Below, piece by piece: positions 19,257-28,656 of a stretch of 42,982 nucleotides of DNA. Every line of letters starts with the position of its first letter. The stretch's first letter is position 1. The DNA is from Rheinheimera sp. UJ63 (GTDB lineage: Bacteria > Pseudomonadota > Gammaproteobacteria > Enterobacterales > Alteromonadaceae). The translations under genes and the position numbers were made by a program. The DNA lies in the NCBI RefSeq assembly GCF_021568285.1, contig NZ_JAKGTQ010000012.1:1-42982 (forward strand). Reading direction: 5' to 3'. The notes under the pieces were generated by a model. That model did not search any database, was not told the origin of the DNA, and was given only the letters and a program-made list of their open reading frames with translations.

Positions 19257-21428
19257 TTAGTCAATCTTGGTTTTTAAACCGCGACGAATTAACAGTGCAT
19301 CTGTGGTTGGCTCTTGTCCACGGAACGCTTTATAAGAATCCATGGTAGGGCGTGAGTTGCCGACTTCCAGAATGTTTTTACGATAATGGTCGCCATTTTC
19401 ACGCGTTAAGCCACCGTTTTTCTGCACATAAGCAAAGGCATCGGCGGCAAGAATTTCACTCCACATATACGCGTAATAGCCTGCTGAGTAGCCCCCACCC
19501 ATCGAATGTGAGAAGAAATTTGATTTATAACGTGGTGGCACGGCAGGTAAATCAACACCATGCTTTTTCAATGCCGCGGCTTCAAAGGCTTGCGGATCTT
19601 GCAGTGGTGCATCGGCCGGTAATGAGTGCCATTCCATATCTAATAACGCGGCCGACATATATTCCAGCGTATCAAAACCTTGGTTAAAGCTACGCGAGCG
19701 AATCACTTTTTCTAATAAGGCTGCAGGGATTGGCTCACCGGTTTGATAGTGTTTAGCGTAGTTGCTTAAAATCTCGGGATGTTGTGCCCAGTCTTCTTCA
19801 AAGGTAGACGGAAACTCAACAAAGTCACGCGATACCGCAGTCATCGCCAGCGAAGGGTTTTTCACATTTGAGAACATACCGTGTATACCATGGCCTAACT
19901 CATGGAAGATGGTAGTGGTGTGATCATAGCTGATTAACGTAGGTTGCCCCTCTGGCGCTTTTGGAATGTTCATTACGTTAACCACAACCGGCTTTTGCCC
20001 GGTTAAATGTGATTGCCCCACAAAGGAGCTCATCCAAGCTCCGCCGCGCTTGCCTTCCCGTGCAAAGTAATCAGCATAGAAAATAGCTAAGCTGCTGCCA
20101 TCTGCGTCGAATACTTCATAAGCGACAACGTCAGGATGATAAACCGGTAAATCTGGCCGAGGTTTGAAGCTAATACCATAAAAACGGTTTAAATAATAAA
20201 ATACACCGTCTTCCAAAACGCGGTTAAACTCAAAATACTGCTTAACTTCGTTTTCGTCTAAGTCATATTTAGCTTGGCGTACAAACTCAGCATAGTATTC
20301 CCAATCCCAAGGTTGTACTTCAAAATCACCGCCTTTCTCAGCGATCATTGCCTGGATCTCAGCTTGCTCTTGTTTGGTATTCGCCACCACCGCAGGGGCC
20401 ATAGAACCTAACATAGCAAAGACGGCTTGCGGTGTTTTTGCCATGTTGTTTTCTAAAGTAAAGCTGGCCCAATTATCATAGCCGAGCAGTTGTGCACGTT
20501 CGGCGCGTAATTGCGCTAAACGGGCGACAATATCGGTATTATTATTGTCGCCACTTTGCGCGCGGTTAGCCGAGGCTTCCCACACCCGTTGCCGAACGTC
20601 ACGGTTGTTTAACGAACTTAATATAGGCTGGCGCGTGGTATTGGTGATGCTGATTAAATATTTACCGTCATGGCCACGCTCTTTAGCGGCATTGGCCGCT
20701 GCAGTAATTTGTGCTGCTGATAGGCCATCGAGCTCTTCTACGGTATCCACGATAACTGCAATATTCGCCGTTTCGGCTAATAGGTTTTGTGCAAATTTGT
20801 TGGTTAAGGTCGAGTGTTCTTCATTCAGTGCGCGGATCGCGGTTTTTTGCGCGTCGTTAAGTTTGGCACCGGCTCGCACAAAGCGCTCATAGTACACTTC
20901 AACTAAGCGCAACGATTCGGCATCTAAGTTTAAGTCATTGCGAGTAGTATAAATGTGCTCAATACGTGCGAAGAGTTCGGGGTTTAAATTGATATTGTCT
21001 GAGTGCGCGGCCATTTTCGGTGCTAATTCGCTTTGAATGGTACGGCGCGCTTCGTTACTGTCTGTGCCGGTCAGGTTATAAAAAACGCGAGAAACACGCG
21101 TTAATAACTCACCGCTTTTTTCCATAGCAACCAAGGTGTTTTCAAAGGTTGCAGGTTCCGGGTTATTGGCGATAACCGCAATTTCATCTAAATGTTGCTG
21201 CATACCCGCGGTAAAAGCCGGTAAAAAATGCTCATCTTTAATGGCGGCAAAATCTGGCGCTTCATAAGTTAAGGTGCTTTTTTGAAAAAACGGGTTGCTC
21301 ACTGTTACATCCGTAACCGCAGCCGGTGCGGCAGCTTGATTCGCTTGTTGAGTAGGGGGGGTGTTGTCTGTACAGGCGCTTAGTGCAAGTACAGCACTGA
21401 TAGTAGTAGCGAGTAACGATTTACGCAT
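19257..21428 (-). CDS. M3-family zinc oligopeptidase lipoprotein (Dcp-like)
   Basis: About 723 residues. An N-terminal lipoprotein signal ends in LALSAC, with the lipidated cysteine at residue 19. An M3 catalytic core follows, with HELGH at 509-513 and a third-ligand glutamate in DFVEFPSTF at 538. Dcp and OpdA relatives remove dipeptides or cleave short peptides. The lipid anchor places this one in the periplasm or on the outer membrane, unlike cytoplasmic OpdA. I chose ATG 21428 (MRKSLLA) because GGAGC lies about eight bases upstream; an in-frame ATG 12 nt earlier spoils the signal peptide. Monocistronic, convergent with the CoA-transferase gene. Confidence 0.9.
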   Translation of the reverse strand: MRKSLLATTISAVLALSACTDNTPPTQQANQAAAPAAVTDVTVSNPFFQKSTLTYEAPDFAAIKDEHFLPAFTAGMQQHLDEIAVIANNPEPATFENTLVAMEKSGELLTRVSRVFYNLTGTDSNEARRTIQSELAPKMAAHSDNINLNPELFARIEHIYTTRNDLNLDAESLRLVEVYYERFVRAGAKLNDAQKTAIRALNEEHSTLTNKFAQNLLAETANIAVIVDTVEELDGLSAAQITAAANAAKERGHDGKYLISITNTTRQPILSSLNNRDVRQRVWEASANRAQSGDNNNTDIVARLAQLRAERAQLLGYDNWASFTLENNMAKTPQAVFAMLGSMAPAVVANTKQEQAEIQAMIAEKGGDFEVQPWDWEYYAEFVRQAKYDLDENEVKQYFEFNRVLEDGVFYYLNRFYGISFKPRPDLPVYHPDVVAYEVFDADGSSLAIFYADYFAREGKRGGAWMSSFVGQSHLTGQKPVVVNVMNIPKAPEGQPTLISYDHTTTIFHELGHGIHGMFSNVKNPSLAMTAVSRDFVEFPSTFEEDWAQHPEILSNYAKHYQTGEPIPAALLEKVIRSRSFNQGFDTLEYMSAALLDMEWHSLPADAPLQDPQAFEAAALKKHGVDLPAVPPRYKSNFFSHSMGGGYSAGYYAYMWSEILAADAFAYVQKNGGLTRENGDHYRKNILEVGNSRPTMDSYKAFRGQEPTTDALLIRRGLKTKID

Positions 21429-21592
21429 GACGTGCTCCATGGATTAGCGTGATAATTTTATAGTTATAAAATGCCAATAAGTGGCGAGTTTTAACTAGCA
21501 GTATGCCAAAATTGCTCTGTTGATAAAGGGGCTTTGCAACTAAATCACCATAATATCAGACCAATGGCCCTTGTTTTGCTGTTGTAGCACGC

Positions 21593-23500
21593 TTAGTCTT
21601 CTGCTGGCGTGGTCAGTGGTAGAGTAAAGTAAAAGCAGCTGCCATCACTTAGCCGTTCATAACCCACAGTACCTTGCAGTTTTTCAATGATTTCTTTGCA
21701 AATCGCCAAGCCTAAGCCTGTACCGCCTTGTTCACGCACTGTCGGGTTATCGGCTTGGGCAAAACGTTGGAACAGCATAGGCTCGAAAGCCGGTGGCACC
21801 CCTTTGCCATGATCGATAACACAGACTTTGATCGTTTGCTCTTGTTGCTCGAGCCGAATATGCACGGTCGACGTTACGGAAGAGAATTTTATCGCGTTAG
21901 AAAGTAGGTTGATCACCACTTGGCGTAAGCGTGCTTCATCGGCTAATACCCAGCGGTTGTTTGCAGAATTATCCTCTAGCTCAATGGTACGATGTAACCC
22001 GTGCAATTGAGCGATGCATTGTAATAACAAGGCTTTTAAATCAACCGACCGCACATTAAAACGCATATGGCCGCTACTGAGCTTTTCAAAGTCGAGTAAG
22101 TCGTTCACCAGTTGGTGTAACTGCTTACAACTTTGCTGCGCTAAATGCAGCATTTTATGTTGTTTCTCGGTTAATTCACCCAAAGCACCGCCCAGTGCTA
22201 AATTCAAACTGCCATTAATGGCGGTAAGTGGCGTGCGTAATTCGTGGCTCACGGTTGCTACAAAGTCGTTTTGTAGGCGCTCCACCCGTTTGCGTTCAGT
22301 GATATCACGTAATACAAATAAGCGCTGAGCTTGTTGCAGCGGTAACTCGGTATGTGATAACTGCAGCGGGAAACTTTGTTGATCAGCGCGTCGCCCCAAA
22401 CACTCAATGCCAACTTGCTTTGGCTGTGCAGGATCATAAATTTTCGCGCTGTTTTCACTCGCATCTAATAAACACGTCCAGTGTTTACCCAATAAACTTA
22501 CGCCTGAATAAGCAAAAATACGATAACAGGCTCGATTAGCGGTTTGAATAATGCCACGGGCGTCAACGGTAATAATGCCATCAAAAACATTATCATGAAT
22601 GCTACGCAGCGTTTTTTCCTTATCGCCTAATGCTTTAGCACTTTGCTTTAAGCGTTGCATCGAAAAGAATAAGCGCCACTGTAACAACAGCATAATAATA
22701 CCCGCGCTGTACAGCATACCCCGAAGCCCAGACACGTGTTGCTCAGACAGCTCCGCTGCCGGGATTGCCATTTGCCACTGCGCCCCACGTACCGACACAT
22801 CTAGGATGGGGTTAGCTTTGTTGAACAGGCGGTCATCACCATAAAAGCTTTTGCTAAAGCGCTGTTTGGCTAATTTACTGCGCAGCGCAATGGGTAAGCC
22901 CATTTGCTGCGACTTTTCACTCAGTAACTGCCAAATGGGTTCAATGTCGATTACCGTGCTGACAATGCCCCAATACTCGCCGTCAGGCATAAAAATAGGG
23001 TAGCGATAGATAAAAGAAATACCCCCTTGCACCAAATGTATCGGGCCTGTTAGTTTGGCATTTCGATCTGCAATAATGCTGGCAATAGCCGGCCATTGCT
23101 CAGGTAAATCGGGATAATATAAGTTTAATGCCTGCTCGTTGCCGGCCAAAGGAAAGATGTAACTAATACGATTTGCTGGTGCAATGCCAATGTTCCGAAT
23201 ATAAGGGGCTTGTTGCACCATGCCGGGCAATAACACGTTTAATTCGCTATCACGAATTTTGCCGTCCATCGCAACAATATAAGACGCCAAACCAATGGTT
23301 AAATAAGATGAGATATTCAATTCGCTTTCTAACTGCGAGCGTAATTGCTCGGCCGTATTTAAGCGTTGCTGCAGTTGCCCAGCGCGCAACCGGTGCTGCT
23401 CATTATTTAAAAACCACTCAACGCCCAGCAAAAACAGCAAGCATGAAGCGATCAAAGCAAGCCATTGCCATAATTGTAGGCTAGAGCGATAGTTCAGCAT
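21593..23500 (-). CDS. Membrane sensor histidine kinase with CHASE and PAS domains
   Basis: About 635 residues from ATG 23500. Order: transmembrane helix (about 10-28), periplasmic CHASE-type domain (to about 245), second helix (about 260-280), PAS domain (NVFDGIITVDARGIIQTANRA, about 304-345), HisKA with the phospho-acceptor H419 in VATVSHELRT, and HATPase_c with NLLSNAIKFS, DHGKGVPPAF and GTGLGLAICKEI. There is no receiver or Hpt domain and no response regulator next door, so it is an orphan kinase. CHASE domains sense small extracellular ligands; the ligand is unknown. An upstream GTG (23551) would add 17 residues and is possible. Confidence 0.88.
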   Translation of the reverse strand: MLNYRSSLQLWQWLALIASCLLFLLGVEWFLNNEQHRLRAGQLQQRLNTAEQLRSQLESELNISSYLTIGLASYIVAMDGKIRDSELNVLLPGMVQQAPYIRNIGIAPANRISYIFPLAGNEQALNLYYPDLPEQWPAIASIIADRNAKLTGPIHLVQGGISFIYRYPIFMPDGEYWGIVSTVIDIEPIWQLLSEKSQQMGLPIALRSKLAKQRFSKSFYGDDRLFNKANPILDVSVRGAQWQMAIPAAELSEQHVSGLRGMLYSAGIIMLLLQWRLFFSMQRLKQSAKALGDKEKTLRSIHDNVFDGIITVDARGIIQTANRACYRIFAYSGVSLLGKHWTCLLDASENSAKIYDPAQPKQVGIECLGRRADQQSFPLQLSHTELPLQQAQRLFVLRDITERKRVERLQNDFVATVSHELRTPLTAINGSLNLALGGALGELTEKQHKMLHLAQQSCKQLHQLVNDLLDFEKLSSGHMRFNVRSVDLKALLLQCIAQLHGLHRTIELEDNSANNRWVLADEARLRQVVINLLSNAIKFSSVTSTVHIRLEQQEQTIKVCVIDHGKGVPPAFEPMLFQRFAQADNPTVREQGGTGLGLAICKEIIEKLQGTVGYERLSDGSCFYFTLPLTTPAED

Positions 23501-23610
23501 AACAAGGGGATTGCCGCAGAAAGTGAAAACATACAGGCAGATTATAGCCACTTACCACCAGATGCAAAAAAGATTCGAACTGTTCGCCTAAAAAAGCAAC
23601 GCCCTAGCAA

Positions 23611-23639
23611 TAGACTTAGCGCCAAAGCCTGTCTATAAT
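23611..23639 (+). promoter_or_regulatory. Promoter of tRNA-Arg with GC-rich discriminator
   Basis: TAGACT (23611-23616), a 17-bp spacer and a consensus TATAAT (23634-23639) are followed directly by GCGCCCTC. The GC-rich discriminator is the hallmark of stringently controlled stable-RNA promoters. Confidence 0.75.
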
Positions 23640-23654
23640 GCGCCCTCTATCGCT

Positions 23655-23731
<77 letters not shown>

Positions 23732-23739
23732 TATAAATC

Positions 23740-23771
23740 AACCACTTATGCGAAAGCTAAGTGGTTTTTTT
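23740..23771 (+). terminator. Intrinsic terminator after tRNA-Arg
   Basis: A 9-bp perfect stem (AACCACTTA and TAAGTGGTT) with loop TGCGAAAGC is followed by a T-run. It closes the one-gene tRNA transcript. Confidence 0.88.
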
Positions 23772-23778
23772 ATGCCCG

Positions 23779-23806
23779 GTGACAAATCGGTGACACAATC
23801 GTGACA
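23779..23806. repeat. Three GTGACA direct repeats at 11-bp period next to the tRNA
   Basis: GTGACA occurs at 23779, 23790 and 23801, exactly 11 bp apart, with similar spacers (AATCG, CAATC). Same-face phased repeats just downstream of a tRNA resemble arm-type sites of a tyrosine recombinase at an attachment region. The role is inference; no matching set was found beside the integrase at 37-38.5 kb. Confidence 0.35.
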
Positions 23807-24013
23807 AACCCATTTTCTTCTGCTTTGTAAAACCACGTTTTTTGACCTTTGCTCGATTTTATCATCTATTCGTGTGAAATATCTAAAATGCAATAGCCTG
23901 GATTTAAATGCCCTTCAATTTTACTTCGTCTACATTCAATATCATAACTTGTTGTAAATTTGCGCGCTCTTAAATTTTAGCAAACTAGACATTTTTTGAC
24001 TCAACTGCATGGG

Positions 24014-24052
24014 TACAAGCAATCCGTATTCTCAGCAGCTATCTTGCTTGTA
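24014..24052. promoter_or_regulatory. Inverted repeat in the long cas upstream region
   Basis: TACAAGCAA (24014-24022) and TTGCTTGTA (24044-24052) are a perfect 9-bp inverted repeat around a 21-nt loop. It lies within the 23807-24334 interval, which has no credible gene and is A/T-rich. A second element, ATACCTGTACAGTAT (24144-24158), holds the 8-bp palindrome CTGTACAG. Both may be regulator sites for the cas operon; nothing in the sequence names the regulator. Confidence 0.3.
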
Positions 24053-24180
24053 GCTTTCAATTTAACTCGAAGTCAGCTTTGCCAAATTAGAGAAGGATTC
24101 ATTTTTTCAAGTTAAAAACATGCGTCTGAAAAGCATACACTGAATACCTGTACAGTATGGCGTAAAATTAGAAACAGTTT

Positions 24181-24198
24181 AAAGTAAATTGTTCTTTA
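24181..24198 (+). promoter_or_regulatory. Leader-like box upstream of cas1
   Basis: AAAGTAAATTGTTCTTTA here matches 17 of 18 bases of AAAGTAAAATGTTCTTTA in the CRISPR leader (32711-32728). A second related block follows in both places: 24218-24234 versus 32738-32754, 13 of 17 identical, offset by one helical turn. It lies about 136 nt before cas1 and may belong to the cas promoter or a shared regulatory site. Confidence 0.5.
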
Positions 24199-24334
24199 TA
24201 TTATTTTGAGCTGAAAGTTATAAGAGCTTAAAAGGTGAGACGTGTTACAAATCAAAAATAAGGATTTCACGGGACAAAGTATTGTCATTTGTTCGTTTTA
24301 ATGTGAGTTTAAGATCTCAAAAGGAATAAGATTC

Positions 24335-25312
24335 ATGGATGAATTTTCACCGTCAGATTTAAAAAGTATCCTGCATTCCAAACGGGCAAATATGTACTAC
24401 CTGCAGCACTGTCGCGTGCTGGTTAAAGGTGGTCGTGTTGAATATGTAACTGATGAAGGTAAACATTCGCTGTATTGGAATATTCCTATTGCTAATACGA
24501 CATGTTTGTTATTGGGAACAGGTACTTCTGTAACTCAGTCTGCAATGCGTGAGTTGGCGCGAGCAGGTGTTTTAGTTGGCTTCTGCGGTGGTGGTGGAAC
24601 GCCATTGTTTAGCGTAAATGATGTTGAAGTTGAAGTGGCCTGGTTTAATCCGCAGAGTGAGTACCGACCTTGCGAATATTTACAACAATGGTTGAAGTTT
24701 TGGCCTGACGACAACAAAAGGTTGCAGGCAGCTAAAGCCATTCAGCAGTTCAGAATTAATTTCACGCTGAAGCACTGGTTCAAAAATAAGTCGTTTATCG
24801 ACAATGGCTTTGTGGTTAGTGAAAACCAATTAGATTCAGCATTACTGCGTTTTAAACAAGATGTAGATGCTGCAGATGGCACCCAGCCACTCATGTTAGC
24901 GGAAGCCCGCCTGACCAAATTACTGTATAAAATTGCCTGCAATACCTTAGCGCATGATGACAGCTTTGCGCGTGCCAAAGGGGGAAGCGGTATTGATCCA
25001 GCTAATCGCTTTTTAGATCACGGTAACTATTTAGCCTACGGCTTGGGAGCAACTGCTACCTGGGTTTTAGGTTTACCGCATGGCTTTTCAGTACTACATG
25101 GTAAAACCCGTCGTGGCGGTCTGGTGTTTGATGCGGCGGATTTAATTAAAGATGCATTGGTGCTGCCGCAAGCTTTTATCAGTGCGATGAACGGTGATGA
25201 GGATCAGGAGTTTAGGCAAAGCTGTATTACAAACTTTCAGCAAGCCGAAGCGCTGGATTTCATCATCGACAGCCTGAAAGGTATCGCTGCACTTCATGGT
25301 GGCGAACTATGA
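24335..25312 (+). CDS. cas1: CRISPR-associated integrase Cas1, type I-F
   Basis: A 325-residue Cas1 of the I-F subtype, which integrates new spacers together with the Cas2 part of Cas2-Cas3. Metal ligands E190 (MLAEARL), H255 (GFSVLHGK) and D266/D269 (VFDAADLIKD) align within one residue of the P. aeruginosa I-F Cas1 positions. AAAAGGAATAAG precedes the ATG. Its TGA overlaps the next ATG (ATGA), so cas1 and cas2-cas3 are coupled. The full-length gene with intact residues suggests working adaptation, in line with the tidy array. Confidence 0.96.
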   Translation: MDEFSPSDLKSILHSKRANMYYLQHCRVLVKGGRVEYVTDEGKHSLYWNIPIANTTCLLLGTGTSVTQSAMRELARAGVLVGFCGGGGTPLFSVNDVEVEVAWFNPQSEYRPCEYLQQWLKFWPDDNKRLQAAKAIQQFRINFTLKHWFKNKSFIDNGFVVSENQLDSALLRFKQDVDAADGTQPLMLAEARLTKLLYKIACNTLAHDDSFARAKGGSGIDPANRFLDHGNYLAYGLGATATWVLGLPHGFSVLHGKTRRGGLVFDAADLIKDALVLPQAFISAMNGDEDQEFRQSCITNFQQAEALDFIIDSLKGIAALHGGEL

Positions 25313-28300
25313 ACATTATGCTGGTATCGCAGTGCTCTAAAAATGCCCTTGTTGAAACACGGCGGATCATAGATCAGTTCGCTGAGAGGCGTGGTGACAG
25401 AACCTGGCAAACGCCAATTACTATGCAAGGGCTTGATGTGCTGCGCAAGCTGTTGAAAAAGTCGGCACGGCGCAATACCGCTGTGGCCTGCCATTGGATC
25501 CGCAGTAAAAATCATACCGAGTTGTTATGGGTAGTGGGTAATCAGCGTAAATTCAACGTTGATGGTGCCACACCAACCAATATGACATTGCGCAATATTC
25601 TGCGTAGTGAGGATGAAAACAGCTGGCACAATGCCGAGGTTATTGCATTATTGGCTGGTATTGCCGGTTTGTTTCATGATTTTGGTAAAGCCAATCTTCT
25701 TTTTCAGCAAAAAATAAATCCCAAAGTAAAAACGCTGGGTTATGAGCCTTATCGTCATGAATGGGTATCGCTACGGCTATTTCAGGCATTTACTGCCGGT
25801 AAAACAGATAAAAAATGGCTTACTGAATTAGCCAATATTTCGGCTGAGTTTGAACACAGTGTTTTAGCAGAGCTACATAAAGATGCGCCGGAACAGGGAC
25901 ATCTGGAACCGTTTTCCGGTTTAGCACCAGTTGCCAGATTAGTGGCTTGGTTAATCGTATCGCATCATCGGTTACCGGTGTTTTCTCCTAAAAACTCAGA
26001 TACATCGCCGTCCTTAAACAGCACTGCAGATTGGCTGTCAGAGGGTTTTGATGTGTTATGGAATTCTGTAAACAGTGCTGAGAGTTGTGAGCAACAGCGA
26101 CGTGAACAAAATTGGTTTTTTGAATATGGCACGCCTTTTCTCAGCGCAACTTGGCGTCAAAGAACCGGTGAAATTGCAGTTAGAGCGCTGAAGTGCGGCA
26201 GGCTGTTTGAGCGTGATTGGTTTGAACAGCGCTTTACTAGTCATAATGCTCGGATGGTACTGATGTTGGCCGACCATTATTATTCAGCACAAGAGCCTAA
26301 AACAAAATGGCAAGATGCAAGCTACAAAGCCTTTGCTAACTCTGACCGCAAAACCAAAGCGCCTAAGCAAAAGTTAGATGAGCACAATATAGGTGTTAGC
26401 CATAATGCCTATTTATTGGCCAGAAGTTTACCTACATTAAAAAATACCTTGCCGGCCATTACCCGGCATAAAGGTTTTAAACAACGAGCCAAACTGGATG
26501 AGTTTCGCTGGCAGGATAAGGCCTATGATTTGGCTTGTTCGGTGCGGGAAAACAGTGTTGCTCAAGGTTTTTTTGGTATAAACATGGCCAGTACCGGCAA
26601 AGGTAAAACCTTTGCCAATGCCCGTATTATGTATGGTTTAGCTGACGAAAAGCTGGGATGCCGTTTTAGTGTGGCACTGGGGCTAAGAACGCTAACCTTA
26701 CAAACAGGTGATGCGTTAAAACAGCGTTTGCATCTGACTGATGATGACTTGGCAGTATTAATAGGCTCAGCAGCAGTGCAACAATTGCATGACATCAGTA
26801 AGCAAGCTTTACAAGCTGAGCTGGCCGTTAGCAATAGCGCTACCGGCAGTGAGTCGCTGGCCGATCCTATCGCAGAGCATCTTTACGTAAGTTATGAAGG
26901 CAGCTTGTATGATGGCCGCTTAAAAGACTGGTTAAACAGTAGCCCGAAGCTAAACCAACTGGTTAGTGCACCGGTACTGGTAAGTACTATTGATCATTTG
27001 ATGCCAGCAACCGAAGGTGTGCGTGGCGGTAAGCAAATCGCGCCTATGCTGCGGTTGCTAACGGCTGATTTGGTGCTGGATGAACCCGATGATTTCGATA
27101 CTGCCGATTTACCCGCGCTGTGCAGGCTGGTGAACTGGGCTGGCATGTTGGGCGCCAGAGTGTTGTTTTCATCTGCCACTTTACCGCCAGTGCTGGTGTG
27201 TGCTTTGTTTGAGGCCTACCGAACTGGCAGAGAGCATTTTAATGCAGTGAACGCTGATGGTCGATCCCAGTTGCCGGTTATCTGCGCTTGGTTTGATGAA
27301 TTTACCCCAGTAAAAGCAGAGTGTGCAGATAAAAAGCAGTTAATGCAGCAGCACACGTTATTTGTTGAAAGGCGGGTTAAGGCGCTGGCAGCTCAGCATG
27401 TGCTGCGTAAAGCCAGTTTACTGGGGGTAACCGCCAGCAGTAAAAATCCAGAGCTGATTATTAGCCAACTGGCTAGCCTGATCCAGCAGAGTATTTGTCA
27501 GTTACATAGTCAGCATCATCAAGTGGCACCTACAGGTCAAAAAGTATCCATCGGCCTAGTACGTATGGCCAATATTAATCCTATGGTAGCTGTGGCTAAG
27601 CAGTTGCTACAAATGGCAGTACCTGTCGATTGCCATATTCATTATTGTGTTTACCACAGCCAGTACCCATTAGCGGTGCGCTCTGCTATCGAGCAAAAGT
27701 TGGATGCAGCACTGACCCGCTACAATACGTCAGCGCTTTGGCAGCAAGCTGAAATCAGCCGTGCATTAGCGCAATATCCACAAGGCAATCATCTGTTTGT
27801 GGTATTAGCGACCTCTGTCGCTGAGGTCGGCAGGGATCATGATTATGACTGGGCAATTGCCGAGCCCAGTTCTATGCGCTCACTTATCCAGTTGGCCGGG
27901 CGTATTCAACGGCACCGCCAGCGACCAGCAAGTAGCGATAACCTACTGATTCTTTCACAAAATTTTAAAGCATTAAAAGCGGTAACAAATAGGGATGGAA
28001 AGCGCAAACCTGCCTATTGTCAGCCGGGGTTTGAGCGGGATGATTTATTATTAGAACATCATGATCTTCAACAGATTTTACCGGTAGAGTATTTTCAGCA
28101 TATCAGTGCATTACCGCGTATCAGTCAGCCAAAACTAGTTGAGTCGAAACTGTACTCTGATCTTGTTGTATTTGAGCATTTGGCGCTATTACAAAGTGTA
28201 TTTCCTCAACCAGAAAATTGGCCATCCGGTAGTGGTGACTGGCCAACAGATTATGCCGCAAGGTGGTGGCTGCATGACGCAACCTGGAGTGCTGAATTAC

Positions 28301-28641
28301 AAAGACGCAAACCATTTCGCAAGTCATCGCCTGATGAGCCCTATTGCCTGATGTTATCGGAAGAAGATAACGAGCCGGTATTTACAAGGATTAATGATGC
28401 TGTCTGGCCACTTGAATATATCGAAGCAGAAAACTTTGTTACTGAAAGCTGGCAGCCAACGCAGGGCAATCATGCCTGGTTTACGCTGGATGCGTTGTCG
28501 GTGTATCAGCAGTGCGCAGAACAAATGGGGCTCACGCTTGAAGAGGTGAGCAAGCAATTCGGTGAGATCCGCTTAAGAGTAAAACAGAATGCTGAAAAAT
28601 GGCATTACCACCCGGTTTTGGGCATTTTTCAAAATTTATAG
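25309..28641 (+). CDS. cas3: Cas2-Cas3 fusion helicase-nuclease, type I-F
   Basis: 1110 residues. An N-terminal Cas2 domain (about 1-95) is fused to Cas3, the signature of type I-F. The HD nuclease carries HD at 123-124 (LFHDFGK) and SHH at 218-220. The superfamily 2 helicase has Walker A STGKGKT (428-434), DEPD (591-594), SAT (622-624) and motif VI QLAGRIQRHRQ (861-871). It is recruited by the Csy complex to unwind and shred target DNA and also takes part in spacer uptake. All catalytic motifs are present. Confidence 0.96.
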   Translation: MNIMLVSQCSKNALVETRRIIDQFAERRGDRTWQTPITMQGLDVLRKLLKKSARRNTAVACHWIRSKNHTELLWVVGNQRKFNVDGATPTNMTLRNILRSEDENSWHNAEVIALLAGIAGLFHDFGKANLLFQQKINPKVKTLGYEPYRHEWVSLRLFQAFTAGKTDKKWLTELANISAEFEHSVLAELHKDAPEQGHLEPFSGLAPVARLVAWLIVSHHRLPVFSPKNSDTSPSLNSTADWLSEGFDVLWNSVNSAESCEQQRREQNWFFEYGTPFLSATWRQRTGEIAVRALKCGRLFERDWFEQRFTSHNARMVLMLADHYYSAQEPKTKWQDASYKAFANSDRKTKAPKQKLDEHNIGVSHNAYLLARSLPTLKNTLPAITRHKGFKQRAKLDEFRWQDKAYDLACSVRENSVAQGFFGINMASTGKGKTFANARIMYGLADEKLGCRFSVALGLRTLTLQTGDALKQRLHLTDDDLAVLIGSAAVQQLHDISKQALQAELAVSNSATGSESLADPIAEHLYVSYEGSLYDGRLKDWLNSSPKLNQLVSAPVLVSTIDHLMPATEGVRGGKQIAPMLRLLTADLVLDEPDDFDTADLPALCRLVNWAGMLGARVLFSSATLPPVLVCALFEAYRTGREHFNAVNADGRSQLPVICAWFDEFTPVKAECADKKQLMQQHTLFVERRVKALAAQHVLRKASLLGVTASSKNPELIISQLASLIQQSICQLHSQHHQVAPTGQKVSIGLVRMANINPMVAVAKQLLQMAVPVDCHIHYCVYHSQYPLAVRSAIEQKLDAALTRYNTSALWQQAEISRALAQYPQGNHLFVVLATSVAEVGRDHDYDWAIAEPSSMRSLIQLAGRIQRHRQRPASSDNLLILSQNFKALKAVTNRDGKRKPAYCQPGFERDDLLLEHHDLQQILPVEYFQHISALPRISQPKLVESKLYSDLVVFEHLALLQSVFPQPENWPSGSGDWPTDYAARWWLHDATWSAELQRRKPFRKSSPDEPYCLMLSEEDNEPVFTRINDAVWPLEYIEAENFVTESWQPTQGNHAWFTLDALSVYQQCAEQMGLTLEEVSKQFGEIRLRVKQNAEKWHYHPVLGIFQNL

Positions 28642-28656
28642 CCGCAAGGAGGTGTT

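Noticed and set aside
22258..23484. Several short frames opposite the histidine kinase gene
   Set aside because: They are shadow frames inside a well-supported kinase coding sequence.
24000..24110. Degenerate I-F repeat upstream of cas1 (mini-CRISPR for autorepression)
   Set aside because: Segments such as CAACTGC and CAGCTT occur but do not align over the 28 bp; no better than chance.
24144..24158. LexA (SOS) box upstream of cas1
   Set aside because: CTGTACAG lacks the eight-base spacing of CTGT-N8-ACAG; it is a different palindrome.
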